Assembly: GCA_022376465.1 (NCBI GenBank)
Contig: JACDTU010000001.1
Coordinates: 2,790,001 to 2,854,000, forward strand
Direction: 5' to 3'
From: Cubamyces lactineus
Lineage: Eukaryota > Basidiomycota > Agaricomycetes > Polyporales > Polyporaceae
Length of the DNA: 64,000 bases
Shown here piece by piece: positions 24,627 through 37,145 of this stretch. The notes beneath the pieces are model-generated. The model ran no database searches and was not told the DNA's origin. It worked only from the letters and a program-made list of their open reading frames with translations. Positions within the stretch are counted from its first letter, which is position 1, and each line of letters begins with the position of its first letter. The position numbers were made by a program, and so were the translations under genes.

Positions 24627-26790
24627 ATGGTCTCTTATCGCGAGTACAGACTCCCGTTGTACGCAATGCAACCTCGGAGTAAACATCCACTAGCCAGGAT
24701 CCCGACATGGGTCGCGCTCTCCATAGGCATCATGGTCGGCCTCTTCGTATCCAAAATGTTCTCTTCGGTGAGTACATTTTTCTCTAGGCTCTTGATGTGG
24801 TATCTCTGTGAGCTGTCTGGCAAGTGGGCTGCTGCGTCTAGCCCTCCAGCCTAGGCGCACTTGCACGGCAGCTCCTAACAGTAGTCTACCACGGCCATCA
24901 CTATTACACAGCACAGCAATATTCCCCGGCATCATACGCATCGTGATCATAGTCTAGCAGCTCTTTGGGCATCAGGATGCCGAGACAAGGATTCCACGCA
25001 CCCGTAGAGCCTTGGCGTGGCTTGTAGAGCCTACCTCAGTGCATTCGTCATTTCAGTGTCTTCACCCCGCCTCGGTAACATGTCAATGTATACTGACATG
25101 CCTGTAGTCCGTCACTTCAGCGTGGAGAGGCCGCCATGCCCCAGTGCTTCCATCATCCAGGACACCAGCAAAGACCCCTCTGACCCTGCCAACGCTTGAC
25201 CAACGGAGAAGAGTCCTTGAACTACTCACGCACCTCTCGCCGCACTATACAAAAGAGTGCACACGACCCGCTCAACCAATGTACAAGGAGCAAGCCACGG
25301 AGCGATATGCCTCTTTGATTGGCCACCAGTCTCCTGCGTCTTCGTCCTGGCTCGATGCGCTCGGCCTAGGGAGCAGTGTGGACGGGGACTACGTGCCGTC
25401 CGCGCGGCGCTTCGGGCCCGACTCGCACAAATACTTCTTCGCCATCAACCTGTACAACTCATTTGACATCATCCCGGACCTCTTCGCGACGCTCTTCCGC
25501 GTCGCCGCGATCCTCGGCTACCACAACGTCTACGTGTCGATCTACGAGAACGGCTCGACGGACCAGACGAAGGCGCTCCTCCGTATCTTTGACGCGCTCT
25601 GCCGCTCCGTCGGCATGCGCGTCACGATCCGTACGTCGATGCGCACCCGTGGCGCGTTCAACCACCGTATCGAGTACCTTGCGGAAGTGCGGAATGCCGC
25701 GTTCGTACCTCTGCACGAGCTGCGCGACGCGGAGAACGAGTACTTTGACACGATCATATTCATGAACGATATCCTTCCTTGTGTCGACGACCTCCTCGAG
25801 CTCATCTGGCAGAGCCGCAGGAACAACGCCGGTATCACCTGTGCGGCCGACTACATGTACCACGAAGAGCTCGTACGTATCTCTATTTCTTCCCGCTCAC
25901 CCAGCGCTAACGCTCGAGCAGGGTTCGCCCGTGTTCTACGACAACTGGGTTGCGCGAGACATCAACGGCACCGCGCTCGAGAACGCGCCTTTCGAGTCCA
26001 TCTTCCACCACGGGCCGTCGCAGCAGCGGTTCATGCAGCACCTCCCGCTGCAGGTGCAGTCGTGCTGGAACGGGATCGCCGTGCTCGACCCGGCGCCGTT
26101 CTACGCGCCGCCGCACGTCCGCTTCCGCATGGCGCGCATCACCGAAGGCGAGTGCTCCGCATCCGAGTGCTCGCTCATCTGCAACGACTACTGGGAGGCG
26201 GGATACGGCCGCATCTTGATGGTGCCCCGCGTGAAGCTTGCGTATGACCACGTACGTTCCCCCTTGGCTGTTCGACCTTTTCAGTGATAGCTAACATGGA
26301 CGTTCGTACCAACAGCGCGTGTTCGATATCATCCACCCTGCCCGTAGGAACCTCACCGCGATCCGGGGGTACGTCCGCCTCGGTGGCCTGCCCGACAACC
26401 CGCGCACCGACCCGCAGGACCGCTCCTGGTTCGGCCCCCACGACCGGCTCTTCACCGAAGAAGAGGCCGAGCCCATCGACTTCCAGCCGGGCCCAGAATA
26501 CGGTACGTCGTCGTCCCTTTTCCCTACGTCTTCCCACATTCTCTTCTTCCACTTCTTCCCACTCCGCGCTGTGTTCTATTTTCCCGTCCCTCCTTGTTAT
26601 CTTGTGTGCGGCGCTTTAGAAACAGTGTGCTGACGGACGTCTCATCAATGCAGTGTGGTGCTGGGGCTGGGACGGTGCAGGCGACCTCGACGGACCGGAC
26701 GTGGACCCGATTTGGGAGCGCATGTCGAACAAGTCGACGCGGCCGGACGCCGTCAAGATCCGCCACGATCGCAGCCTGCTCTACGTATGA
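24627..26790 (+). CDS. CAP59/CMT1-like alpha-1,3-mannosyltransferase
   Basis: Five exons (24627-24767, 25108-25872, 25922-26251, 26316-26502, 26654-26790) join in frame to 519 residues. An N-terminal signal anchor (TWVALSIGIMVGLFVSKMF) marks a type II Golgi protein. The catalytic domain shows KYFFAINLYNSFDIIPDLF, VYVSIYENGSTDQTK, the region FDTIIFMNDILPCVDDLLEL and NAGITCAADYMY. These match the cryptococcal mannosyltransferase / CAP59 family, which uses nucleotide-sugar donors to build surface or capsule-like polysaccharide. The conserved cysteines of the family are present in the ECSASECSLIC segment. The first intron is 340 nt, longer than the others. It is divergent from the SGNH-like membrane protein. 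Confidence 0.92.
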
Positions 26791-27481
26791 TCTCGATGCA
26801 TCAGCTATTGCTATCATATCGCGCTGCAGAGCAGACAAGCCGTGTGGTCGCAGCGCTACAGTTCAGATCCGTCATGGTGGTGACTTTGATGGATGGGTAA
26901 ATGGCACGGGCGAAGGAATGATCCCGGGGGGACACTAGTACTCATAGAACGCACTTTTGTACATAGGCTGCACGCATCGTAATTGCTCTGTTGAACATGG
27001 CCGCTAAGATGTCGACCGTAGAGCAGCATCACCGCGGTACATAACAGTGCCTTAAATTGAGGGGAGGCAGAGGGGAATCGCACATGACATTGGTGTACTG
27101 ACAGTGAAGTCCCTCCTGTGGTTGAGGGCATGACCGGTTAGTCGAAGGAATGACCAACGTTCTCTCCAAGGTCGCCGAGCAGAGTGAATAGAGGGACAGA
27201 TCACACCGACCTCAAGTAATGGTACACACAGGAAGAAAAGTCGAATATAGAGTGCGTTTTGGGGTTGCTCGACATAGCATATGGAGGGTGCAGTAGTAGC
27301 GCGTGGCGGCGGAGCGTACGTACGTGTAGGTTGCATGGCAAGGCATAATACATCATCGGACAGTGGCCAGCCCACTCAGAAAAAGGGCCATTTCCCTCCC
27401 TTCCCTCCGGTGTTCCCTCGGGTGCCACCTCTCCCGAGGCGGAGTATCGACACAGTGCGCACATGAGGAAAAAAAGGGTGT
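26791..27481. other. Intergenic region
   Basis: It lies between two 3' ends, of the glycosyltransferase and of eL31. No gene is seen. Confidence 0.6.
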
Positions 27482-28220
27482 TTACTCGGCGTCGACGACG
27501 ACGGTCTCGAGACCCTGGAGAAGGGATGTGTTGAATTTACAAGACTGGCAGAAGGTTGAGAAAGGGTAGTACTGACCTTGAAGGACTCTACGGGGACGTA
27601 GGACGCGTACGTGTAGAGCTTCTCCTTCGCGTTCTCCTCGTCGTTACGCTTGCCTGTGATGGGTGATTACATGCGTGAGCATTTCGCTCCTCGATGATGA
27701 TACCATCTTTCCTGCGCCGTGCGTGTAGCGCCAAGAGGGAAAATGTACGCACGCTCAAGCTTTACGCGTATCCGGTGGGGGACGGACTTGATACCCTGCG
27801 CCCACAACGCCTGGTTGAGCTTAGGGTCAAGGCGGACGTCCGAGGTGCCCATCGCCTTCTGCGCAAAGTCGACGACGGATTTGACGGCCCAGGGAGCACG
27901 CTTCTTGAAGGAGCGGCCGTGGACGCGCTTGTGGAGGTGGATGGTGTATTCGCGCGTCACGACATCTTGGAGGGCCGAGCGCGTCTTGCCGGACTAGAAT
28001 CGAGAGAATGCACAGCAGAGAGCAGAGTACGAGGATGCGAGCAGGGCGGAGGCAAGGGTTTTCCAGACGAGCAAAGATTCATGTGATGCATGAGGGTTAT
28101 GTTCCTGCGATATACGGTCAATCGTGCGCACCTTTTTGGTGGTCTTAGCGGAGGGGGCCTAACGTATGTTGTTCAGCACGGATAACGACGAGAAGGACGA
28201 GCGGGACAGCAACGCACCAT
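27482..28220 (-). CDS. RPL31: 60S ribosomal protein eL31
   Basis: Five exons join exactly to 126 residues: 28218-28220, 28132-28158, 27753-27993, 27577-27653 and 27482-27514. Recognised by [58 protein letters not shown] and [14 protein letters not shown], the full eL31 fold. It belongs to the rim of the peptide exit tunnel on the large subunit. The first coding exon is just the ATG, followed at once by GTGCGT; the second exon supplies only nine residues (APSAKTTKK). The first two introns lie very close to the start, as is common in ribosomal protein genes. The protein has the normal family length. Confidence 0.96.
28218..28220 (-). other. ATG-only first coding exon of eL31
   Basis: The start codon is directly followed by the donor GTGCGT. 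The acceptor GTTAG at 28159-28163 joins it to GCC CCC TCC. No other in-frame ATG precedes the conserved N-terminus [10 protein letters not shown]. Confidence 0.85.
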
Positions 28221-29012
28221 GTCTTGAGGATGTCGGAGTCGGTGAGCTAGGGCTGTCGGGAACCGCACAACTGTCGAGGAGCGCGCACTCGGGCTCTTTG
28301 GCATTGTTTGTTCGCGGTGGCGGAGAAAATAAGGTTCAGTGGCTTGAGTGGTGCTTGCTAGTTCTTCGGAGGGCGGAGCTGTAAAAGGCAGGAGGCCGGC
28401 GGAGAGACCGGGCGTCTGAGACATGGTGGGCGCGTGGGGACGGCGGAAAGGGCCGTGATGGGGGTGGGCGGGGCCCGGGGGAATCCGGGGTGTGCCTGGA
28501 GCGAAAGAGGAAGGCGTTGTTTGCGTCCGCGAAGATGTTTGGGCACGCTCACCCACAATGGCCTTCCCTTTCATCCGCTAGTATGGCAGCCCGCCGAGGT
28601 CTGGCCGTCCTTTGTCTCCAACCAGTCCCTATTGTCCGACGCTATGTCCCCGCCGTGAGCTGCTGTTTGTTCAACGCCCAGCGGGAGCGTCGCACACTGT
28701 GTACGTACGCGAGATGGACGAGAGATCAGGAACACCGCTAGGGCGAGAGAAGGTCGTTTCGCGTGCAGCGAGGGCTTCCGCTGCCTGCTTTGGGCAATCT
28801 GTTTGTTCGTCTCCCACAATGGCCCATTCCCTGATCGTTTGGAAGATGGCCTTCAGTCCTCCCTGCCAACGCTATAAAGCCTCCCTTGTCCCTCTAGCCC
28901 GTTCCTCCAACTCACCCAGAGTTTCCTCAGCCCTCTCCCGCTCATCCCTCCGCCAGTTGCCTTTCTGCGCGACACCTTTGTGCACCCACCTTACAGCCGC
29001 ACACACCCCATC
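28221..29012. other. Divergent intergenic region, eL31 and CFEM protein
   Basis: It contains the promoters of the ribosomal gene (minus strand) and of the CFEM gene (plus strand). No other gene is seen. Confidence 0.6.
28873..28878 (+). promoter_or_regulatory. TATA box of the CFEM gene
   Basis: TATAAA lies 135 bp before the ATG at 29013 and is followed by a pyrimidine-rich stretch, as in other strong fungal promoters. Confidence 0.65.
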
Positions 29013-29585
29013 ATGCGCTTTTTCGCCGTCATCGCTCTTGCTGCCGCCGTCTCCGCCTCTGCCGCTGGCCTCCAGCGTAGGCAGACCGGCTACCCTGGTA
29101 CGTTCCTCTTTCTCATATCTAAGTCGATCCTGTCCTGAACACGCGTGATATCATCGTAGACTGCGCCAGCCCTTGTCTGCTGAACGCGGACTTCGGCAGC
29201 TGCGACCCCTCCGACGACAACTGCCTGTGCCATAGCCAGGGCTTCGTCTCCTCCGTCACCAACTGCGTCGTTACGTCCTGCTCGGGCGCGGACCTCACGC
29301 AAGCCGAGACCGCCGCTCAACAAGCTTGCGCTGCTGTCGTGAGTATCACCTTGCTCCCATGTCTATCAGCTCCAACCTCCGTCTGACACCGTGTGCCCCG
29401 CACCGCAGGGCGTGACCCTCTCTTCCTCTGCACCCGCTGCAACTGGCACCAGCGCCTCTACCACCGGCGCCCCCGCCAGCACTAGCTCCTCCGCCCCCAC
29501 CTCCACCCCCAACGCCGCGTCCTCGCGGTCCGCGAACGCCATCGTTGCTCTCGCTGCTGTCGGCGCTGCGGCCTTCGTCCTCTAA
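29013..29585 (+). CDS. CFEM-domain GPI-type cell surface protein
   Basis: Three exons (29013-29097, 29160-29338, 29409-29585) join to 146 residues. A signal peptide (MRFFAVIALAAAVSASA) is followed by LQRRQ, a likely dibasic processing site. The CFEM domain has the full eight cysteines with spacing C-x3-C-x8-C-x6-C-x-C-x10-C-x4-C-x16-C. A Ser/Thr/Ala-rich spacer and a hydrophobic C-terminus (AIVALAAVGAAAFVL) indicate GPI anchoring. CFEM proteins sit in the fungal wall or membrane; some bind heme or act in host and surface contact. It is the most canonical of six cysteine-rich genes in this window and the only one with a clear GPI signal. Confidence 0.95.
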
Positions 29586-32500
29586 GTCCGACCGCCTGCA
29601 CCCGTCATAGAGCAAAACATCAGCGCTCCGTACTCACGCACCCACACGCTCCTTGCCGAGAGAACTTTTTGGCTCGCGCTATGTTTATACATTCGCTATT
29701 CCCCACCGTCCGCACCCGATACCTACTTACCTCGCCTCCATCTACCTTCATATATAGCTATCTACCCAGTGCTCATCGTCTCCCCCTACTTGCCCATTTA
29801 GTATTAGTCATCGTCGTTTCTTCGCTGTCGCTATCGCTGGTCCACTCTGGCGTTCCCGTCCTCCCGCGCGTGCGCGAGTGTATCATTCTCCCTCTCTCTG
29901 GTTGACCTGGGTTTCGGCTTCTTGTAGCATCTCGTGTTCGTTCGTGGATATCCCTCTCACCACTATCACCCACCACCAGCACCTCGTATAATGCGCAATA
30001 CACACAACAGATACCTCATGACCTACCTGAGCGTCAAGACTGTCGATGAACGGCTGTGCTTTGAAGTTTGCGCGCATCGAAGTTCGAAATAAAATGATAT
30101 CAACCAGATTCGCCGCAGTGAACGATTCAAATTCCTCCCAACACGATATGCTGATGTACGGCAGCGGCGACTCGCACCATACGACACGCGTGAGTCCCAG
30201 ACTTCCAAACGCGAGCGCGCTGCAGGGTCGCGAAGCTCCATCGGACGGTCCAGGGCCTGCTTGGCAATGGCAGGCTTCGACGCTCGCTCGAAGCTCCAGA
30301 ATTCAGAGCCCAAAGTTGGGACCCCGCGCGGCCGCGCCGCTGTGCCTCCGCGCGCGCGAGTGGGGTAAGAACGCTAGCAGGGATGCTTCCATGATCATGA
30401 TGCCAAGTTGCCAACAGGCGAATTTGGCAGGGTTCTGCTGCTCGCTCTCATGGCAGTAAGTAGCGCTGGTGGGTCGCCGAGCCTGTCTGGGCGCTGCAGC
30501 TCTTGCTTCGACCTGAGCCGCCTTCAGGTTCCTCTTCTCGCCTGGCAGGCGGCGCGCGATCGCGAGCCTCAGGACCGCTCAATGCGCTTTTTTCTTCACT
30601 TCCGTCAATTGGAAGTTGGAGGTATGACTGGAGACCGCGAACGAGCCCCCTCCCGCAAACGGTCACCTGGGACTCCGAAGCGCGTTACCATGATACGGAC
30701 CGAGCGCTCGACGTGAGCGCAGAGGATTCCATCTATGCGTACGAGACTCGGCGGTATTTGTGTGGCGCGCGAGGATGCGGGGATATCGGGATCGTACGGA
30801 TGGAGATAGGAACTCCAGCGAGGCTGCACGTCTGTTGATAGAACGCCAAGCAGGCACGACAGGGTGGAAGTAGATGGAGTAGATGGCGAGGATGCGCATC
30901 GCGAGTTCTGCTACGGTGCGCATCTACATCAACGGTCATCCCACTCATCACTGTCCGGTATATCAATCAGTCAATACGAACGTACAAAACGTCGTCGAAC
31001 ACCTCCACCGCTCCCTCTCGGCGTCATCTAGCTTTCAGACTGGCATTCTTCCGCTCATCGAAGAACGGCTTCGACGTAATCCTTTGTTGTTGCCATCGCG
31101 GTGCGCCGTGCATGGCAAGATCCTAGATTGCCATGGAACGTGCGCTCGCGCCAAATATCCGTCCTACCGCGTACCGTGTACGATCCCTGCATGCATCTTC
31201 CGCAAGTAGTGATTGTATGGTACGAGCGTCGAGCTTGAAATTGGAGAAGCGAACTCTAAGCTCCATACTGGGACCGGCCAGACCGAGCGCGTACAGCAGG
31301 GCCTTCGTGGAGCTTCCTGATATGCATCATGGGCGACCGGTGGTTCTAATGTTGCCGCCGGAACGGCATCGGCATCGCGATGGATGGGCAAGTACACCTC
31401 TGGAATGCACACGGCGACTACCTTCGAATGAAACCGTGTGGTAGCTCTGTCATCAGTGGGCGATGGGCGCGCGACGTGTCATCCAACGTTCCTATAGGGG
31501 TTACGTCCCGTAGATGGACGTACGCCGTGCGGCGTCATCGCTGTATCTGCAGCGGTTCATAGCTACCTGCTCGCTGTCATCAAGCCAAACACGCCCGTGC
31601 CGTGTCTGACAGGGCCTCCTATTGAGAACATACCGTCAGATACGGCTTGAGCTTGCGTCACTGCATCATGCCGAGGCCGTTGAATCGTTACTAGCGGATG
31701 ATGCGCCTGTTCAATGCATGAGGCTTCACGAGGGGAGAAAGTAGTGGCATTTCTGAGGAAGAGATTTCATTAACAACGCGACACTCTGAGCCTGCAGTAC
31801 GAGGCGTGTATAGACAAAAAGTTACTCACATTCGCTGTCTGGGCTGAGCCGGGGCCAAAAGAGCTGATCGCAGTGCTCACCAAGCCGTTCGAACTGGTAG
31901 GCGTGTGGTATATGCGTACAGTTAGCTACCTCGGACCACTTTACACGTACTGTATCCAGAGATGAAATTGCTCGATGTATGCGCGTCGCGGGAGTAATAG
32001 CCATGGTATACGATATCGATGGAGGTAGTCTCGAGGTCATGAGTAGAGAGACGCCCAACGACGCGCACTGGCGCGGTCATGTGCGGCGCAACCAAGTGTT
32101 TGAGCGTTTACCACTGCGAGTCAACTCTCTTCTGGTCCGCCGCGATCTCCTACGACTGGTGAACGCCTGCTGAACATATTTTCACTACCCGCGATCGCCT
32201 CAGATTGGTGTTATAGCTCAGGGAACTCCGGTCATTGAGAGAACTACAATTATGCAATCATCGCAACATCCACCGTGGCCGTCTTTTCCTGAGTCTGAGC
32301 ACAACGGTATCCCGTTGGGCATCCTACATCGAAGAAAAGTACACGCGAGAACATGGTCCATTCCCACATTCCACACAAGCATCTCCCTAGCTCTTCGTTT
32401 CTCAGCGTCTCTGCAGGAACGAGGGACGTACCCTTCGGCCTGACTTACTCGTGCATTGGCAATATTCCCGGTGTCTATACGCATACGCACTGCTTGCAGG

Positions 32501-33370
32501 TGTTTACATTGCCAGTACACGCGAGTTCACGGTACGCAACCTGTCTTGTTAATACATGTACAGATTAATTGATCATGCTGTGTTTCTCGGCAGGATTCTC
32601 ACTCGACGAACGCTCAATGTTTCCCAAACGTTCCTTTGCTTTGGAACCGAGGGAACCTCCCTGTCAGCTCGCGACAGAGACTCTGAATGCATATTTGACG
32701 TCGGTATCCTCCCATGTGGAATCGTTCCGAGGTGCCCGTCGGCTTCGATTCCGTAAGGATATGGTACGCATAGTGTTGTATTACTATATAGCACCGCAAC
32801 CCCCTTTTCTGATTTCTTATCTGCTTTAGCAGGAGGTATCATGGTGGCTGTAACTGTTTCGCCCTGCGGACGGGACATGATCGGTTGATCGCCAGATGGC
32901 AGCACGCCGTCGGTCCGTCTCATGATTCCCTTCGCTGCCGAGGTCATACTGCGTACAGACAAACGCAGACGTCTGAATGAGGAAGCCCGTATGCAATGGA
33001 TGCACCCTTCAACAATTGCATGATTGGCAGCAGACAGCTATGAGCGGGCGGAATCGTCGCTTGCCGTTATCGAAGTAGCTTGAATGCGACACATATGACA
33101 TCCAAGTTCTACCAACATTTAATCCATCTCGACGTGTGTTCGAGAGTAATGTGCGAATCCTGATTCTGAGGTGGCATCGTGAACGTGAATATAGCCATCT
33201 ATGCACTTTCCGGGGGCGTGCCCGGAGTCACTCCTCTCGAGGCTAGGCGTCGCAGACTATATAAGATTCGAAGTTGCAGAGCGGAGGCTGCTCAAGCCTT
33301 GCGCTCTCAACCTCTCGTGTCCCAGCCTCTCCTCCTTCGAGTCTCTTTATCAAGTAACAGAACTTACGCT
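29586..33370. other. 3.8 kb gene-poor stretch
   Basis: I see no gene. Open frames up to 137 codons on both strands lack recognisable content or plausible exon chains. The last 110 bp form the promoter of the next CFEM gene. Confidence 0.5.
33258..33265 (+). promoter_or_regulatory. TATA box, CFEM gene at 33371
   Basis: TATATAAG lies 106 bp before the ATG. Confidence 0.65.
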
Positions 33371-34006
33371 ATGCGCGCCCTCGTCCTCGTCTCAGCCCTC
33401 GCGGCCACGATGACTACAGCCGTATACGCCTCTCCTAAGGGATTGCAGAACCGGCAGGACCCTATTGAAGGCGACCTCAGTAAGTAGTCACTCTGCCAAT
33501 CTGGTCGAGGATCTGACCGTATCTCTGATGCGATACCACAGACCATTGCTTGACTGCTTGTCTCGCCCAACAGGGCATCGATATCCATTGCTCTGTTGCC
33601 TCGAATGGTGGCAATCCTGCACAGTGTCTGTGCAACCCCGCCGCGGAGGCAGCCGTCACGTCCTGCCTTTCCCAAGCGTGCAGTAGCGTCACCGGGGCAG
33701 AGGACTTCGCTGAGGTATACCCAGCGTTGTGCCAATACACCGTGAGTGTCGTGATGCACACGCACTCTTGTCAACGGGTTGCTCGATATCGGTATTTACG
33801 TTGACGTACGCGCTTCCCAGGCTAACGTCCCGAGAGACGAGACTTCTGGCGAGCTGGCTGCGGGTACGAACAGTAGCGAAACTGGACCACTGGGGCCCAT
33901 TGTATCCGGCCTTCCACTTGTGGGAGGCTCAGGTGGCTTGGGCGACCTGGGCAACGTGGGCAACGTGGGCGGCTTAGGTGGTTTGGGCGGCTTGGGCGAC
34001 CTGTAA
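33371..34006 (+). CDS. Secreted CFEM protein with Gly-rich tail
   Basis: Three exons (33371-33479, 33542-33741, 33821-34006) join to 164 residues. A signal peptide (MRALVLVSALAATMTTAVYA) precedes SPKGLQNRQ, a short pro-segment shared by the cluster. The second exon holds all eight CFEM cysteines: C-x3-C-x9-C-x11-C-x-C-x10-C-x4-C-x16-C. The third exon encodes a tail that ends in repeats of GNVGNVGGLGGLGGLGDL. There is no hydrophobic C-terminus, so it is probably secreted, not GPI-anchored. The phase-1 and phase-0 introns are in the same places as in the paralogues at 37.1, 38.7 and 41.3 kb. Confidence 0.9.
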
Positions 34007-34879
34007 ATTGGCGCATGAATAAAGCCTGTCAGTGTAGTAGTGTTATAGCTGGGACTCAGCCAGCTCACGCTCTGCCGTGGTTCACAGAGGGTGGGGGTAG
34101 CACAGTACAGTGGAGCCATTGAAATCAGTTGACTCTGAGTGGGTTTACTCCTAGTCACACGCGAAGAAAAGCGCGTGCTAGTGGAAGTTGCAAGCGCGAT
34201 GGTATTCTGAGGTATGCCGAACCTTGAGGCGGGGGTTCCCTGTGATGTTCTGGATGCAATGCCATATCACGCCAGACGGAACGATGCCCGCCGAGTAGCC
34301 ATCTCTGGGAGGGTAGCCGTTAGAAACGTTCTCACTTGTGTCAACTTTGTTGCCTTCGCGCCGGGAGGCCTGCTCACGTCGCCGTGTTGCCGTACCTCTC
34401 GGTCTCCTTCAACGCTCACACGTTAACTGGTACTCACTGGCATGAGGCTGCAAGCTCTGGGTACAATCACAAAGTTGATAGCAGCGGATGATGAATCTCA
34501 TCTGGCGAGGGACTTCGCTGACTCACAGCCCTTGATTTACATCCGTGATACGCTCGGTGTATCCGAACGTGTCCTCCCGCCGCTTTGAGCTTTACAGGTG
34601 GACGTAGGATAGAGTTCTTCTGACTCAACTCACTGTAAGCAATGGGCATTGGGGGCATCGCTTCGGCACCAAAAGTCACCGCTCGTTGCCGCGACTCGGC
34701 AAATATAACTGTCATCATACATAGTACTGTGCGCGGTCTCAAAGAGGTTATCATCTCTACCCGGTTATGCTCCTATTAAAGGGCTTCGGAGTTTAGTTAT
34801 CGGCCGCTGTGCTGTTCTGTGGATGGTGCACTTCAGTGCCATGTATCGATGCAGTTAAGAAACATCATCAAGCACGCAC
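34007..34879. other. Intergenic region
   Basis: No gene is recognised. The end of this stretch probably contains the unresolved last exon of the neighbouring minus-strand gene. Confidence 0.5.
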
Positions 34880-35255
34880 CGTGTTCGGACATTTCTGGAG
34901 GGCCGACGACAACAGGTTCTTAGCGTCCGCTGGGACCTCGGCGGCGGCGGTGGCATTGACGCAGTTCTTCAATGCGTCGGTGAACGAGCAGACGTCCTTC
35001 ACGTCATGGCATCCGGCAGCGATGAGGCACCTGGCAACCGCAAACGGGAAGCCTGGGAAAGCTATATCGCGTAGACCGAATGGTGTAAACATCGAATAGT
35101 AGCACGGTAACAGCAGACAGGAGCTCGTGCTCACGGTTGTCAGATGAAGGGGAGGAGCAGTCCGACGAACAAGGCTGCCGACTCTGCAACCCCTTGGAAT
35201 GGGCGAGCGCGGCGGTGATGCTGGCGAGGATTGGGATGAGAATGAATGCGTGCAT
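34880..35255 (-). CDS. Diverged CFEM-like secreted protein, last exon unresolved
   Basis: Two exons are clear: 35135-35255 and 34880-35052. They encode a signal peptide (MHAFILIPILASITAALA) and HSKGLQSRQPC, then a cysteine-rich domain with seven cysteines. Compared with the paralogue at 37146 the second cysteine of the C-x-C pair is lost (CVN in place of CVC), and the first intron has shifted to an acceptor that adds FPFAVAR. A third exon must follow the GTGCGT donor after PNT. Candidate acceptors near 34812-34817 give only very short tails, so the end is uncertain. The gene is head-to-head with 37146, and 36 bases just upstream of the two ATGs match at 34 positions. It may be decaying. Confidence 0.7.
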
Positions 35256-35352
35256 CGCGTAGAGCGTAGAGGTCGTTAGGCTGTGCTAGTTGCAGAATGG
35301 TTCTGAGGCTTCTTGAGGGTTGAGACTGAGTAGGATGTGCTCTGCGTCTTCG

Positions 35353-35360
35353 TATTTATA
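35353..35360 (-). promoter_or_regulatory. TATA box, CFEM-like gene at 35255
   Basis: TATAAATA on the minus strand lies about 98 bp before the ATG. Confidence 0.6.
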
Positions 35361-37036
35361 CGCAACTACGTGAAGCAGCCGACGGCATTCGGTTGGACTT
35401 CGAACACGATCCACCACATATCGGCCATAGTTGCTCGCATGCCACCGATGTTCGCTTTGCGGGCGTCTCGAGAACGTCTAGTAGAAGGTTCGTCTATATT
35501 GCCCGGCCTCTGCTTGATAGTTCTGGGCGACGATCCCGCTTGTTAGTTGGCTTATACCTCGATTCATGCAATTTGTGAAGGATTCTGCGTGCACTGTATG
35601 TCGAGTGAAGTGCCTCGCGACTGACACAGGCGGTGCTACGAACTTTGAGATTTCAGGATACGTCGATCTGAGACGGTGACCCGGATTTGAAACAGAGGGA
35701 GGTTGGAATTCATCGTTGCTTCATCCCGAGCGAGCGGCAGCAGAATTCTCCACCGGAACGATCACTGTTGTTCGTAGTATCTCCCGCCGTTATGCGTATA
35801 TCTATCGAGATTTCGTAGTCGGTAAACATCGAGAGATGGACATCCAGACGGTGCACAAACCTCGGATGCTCGTGTTCGCCTCGCTCTGTGTACATTCCTG
35901 ACAACTGGGTGATGCATCGAAGCGAGCCACTGTGTTGAAGCGGACAAATTTCTGCGACATCCTTCAAGTTGAAGAGATGACATGGGTCAGAGATGGTTCC
36001 GAGAAAGCTGAAGGAACTGAAGCACATGCCTCATCCTCAATTTCGAGTCAGATCGTCAGAGGTACAGGAACATCACAATTCCTGAGAGAGCCAGGTCTCG
36101 AACGCACGAGACGAGGTTCCCGTCAGATGTAGCAGGTGGATACTGACAGTTACCAAGGCTCACCTTGAAATTCACGCAACTGTACATGGCCCCAGCCTGT
36201 AGTACTCAGGCCAACGCGCTAGTCACGCAGAATCTGCGAACATGGGGTTATGAAGACGTTAAACTTCAGTTCAGCAACGGGTCGGTACCTGCCAGGTCAC
36301 CGAAGTTTGAGTAAACTTGAAGCACTGGCAGGCTATAGCTAAGTGATAGCTGTAGCTCATGACGAGTCCGCGACCGGCGCTAGCGCAGGCTACTTACCGC
36401 GCGCTCTTTGGTTGCGTGGCAAAAGCGCTCACCACTCCACTGCGAGTCTGTTGACTTCGAGTCGTACGTCGTACGTCCTTCAGTTAACTAGCACAGAACG
36501 ATTACAACTCGCCGGACCCCAACAGCTTGAAAGTGTACCTGTCGTTTGCGCTGCACGTGAGCTTCAGTAACCTTTCATGCAGGGCGCTCAACTCTCGCTG
36601 CTCTGGAACCTGGAGCGCGTCGCGAGGTATAGCTCTCAAAATGAGTCTCAAGGCTTGTAGCTAGTTCGACAATCCGCTGACTTCACGGGTCAAGACTGCA
36701 TGCTATTTGCAGCAGTGGTGGATCTTGAAGGTCACGGCAACGCTATCGCCAGCACGTACCGCCTGGCAATGCGAACTTCCACTAGCATCATGGTTTCCGT
36801 GCGAGGATCTACGCTGAGAAAGGTGCGAATGGCTCTTCCCAATCCCGTGATAGATAGCGGCTCACGAGTGAAATTACTTCCAGATGCTTCATACTCGCAA
36901 CACAGACTCATCCACTCGAGCTTCGCGTCGGCGGAAGAAGCGAACATTCATGACATCAAAGTCGCTACGGATGAATATACACTCCAGCATCTTGAAGGAG
37001 TCAGTGGATATCGGACATGCTCTTCACATCACTGGG

Positions 37037-37042
37037 TATAAG
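37037..37042 (+). promoter_or_regulatory. Possible TATA box, CFEM-like gene at 37146
   Basis: TATAAG lies 104 bp before the ATG, the same distance as in the sister genes. Confidence 0.45.
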
Positions 37043-37145
37043 TTTGGCAATGCAGGACACGTCCTGCTCAGTTTCAAGCCTCAAGCAGCCTCAAGTTAGG
37101 CCTCTCCACAACTCGCACAGCCTAACGACCTCTACGCCCTACGCG

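Larger units (their letters stand above)
35256..37145. other. Head-to-head intergenic region of two CFEM-like genes
   Basis: It lies between two divergent paralogues. The outermost 36 bases at each end (35256-35291 and 37110-37145) are inverted near-identical copies of one leader. No gene is seen inside. Confidence 0.6.

Noticed and set aside
27994..28131. C/D-box snoRNA within the 138-nt eL31 intron
   Set aside because: I found no RUGAUGA box paired with a CUGA box at suitable distance on either strand.
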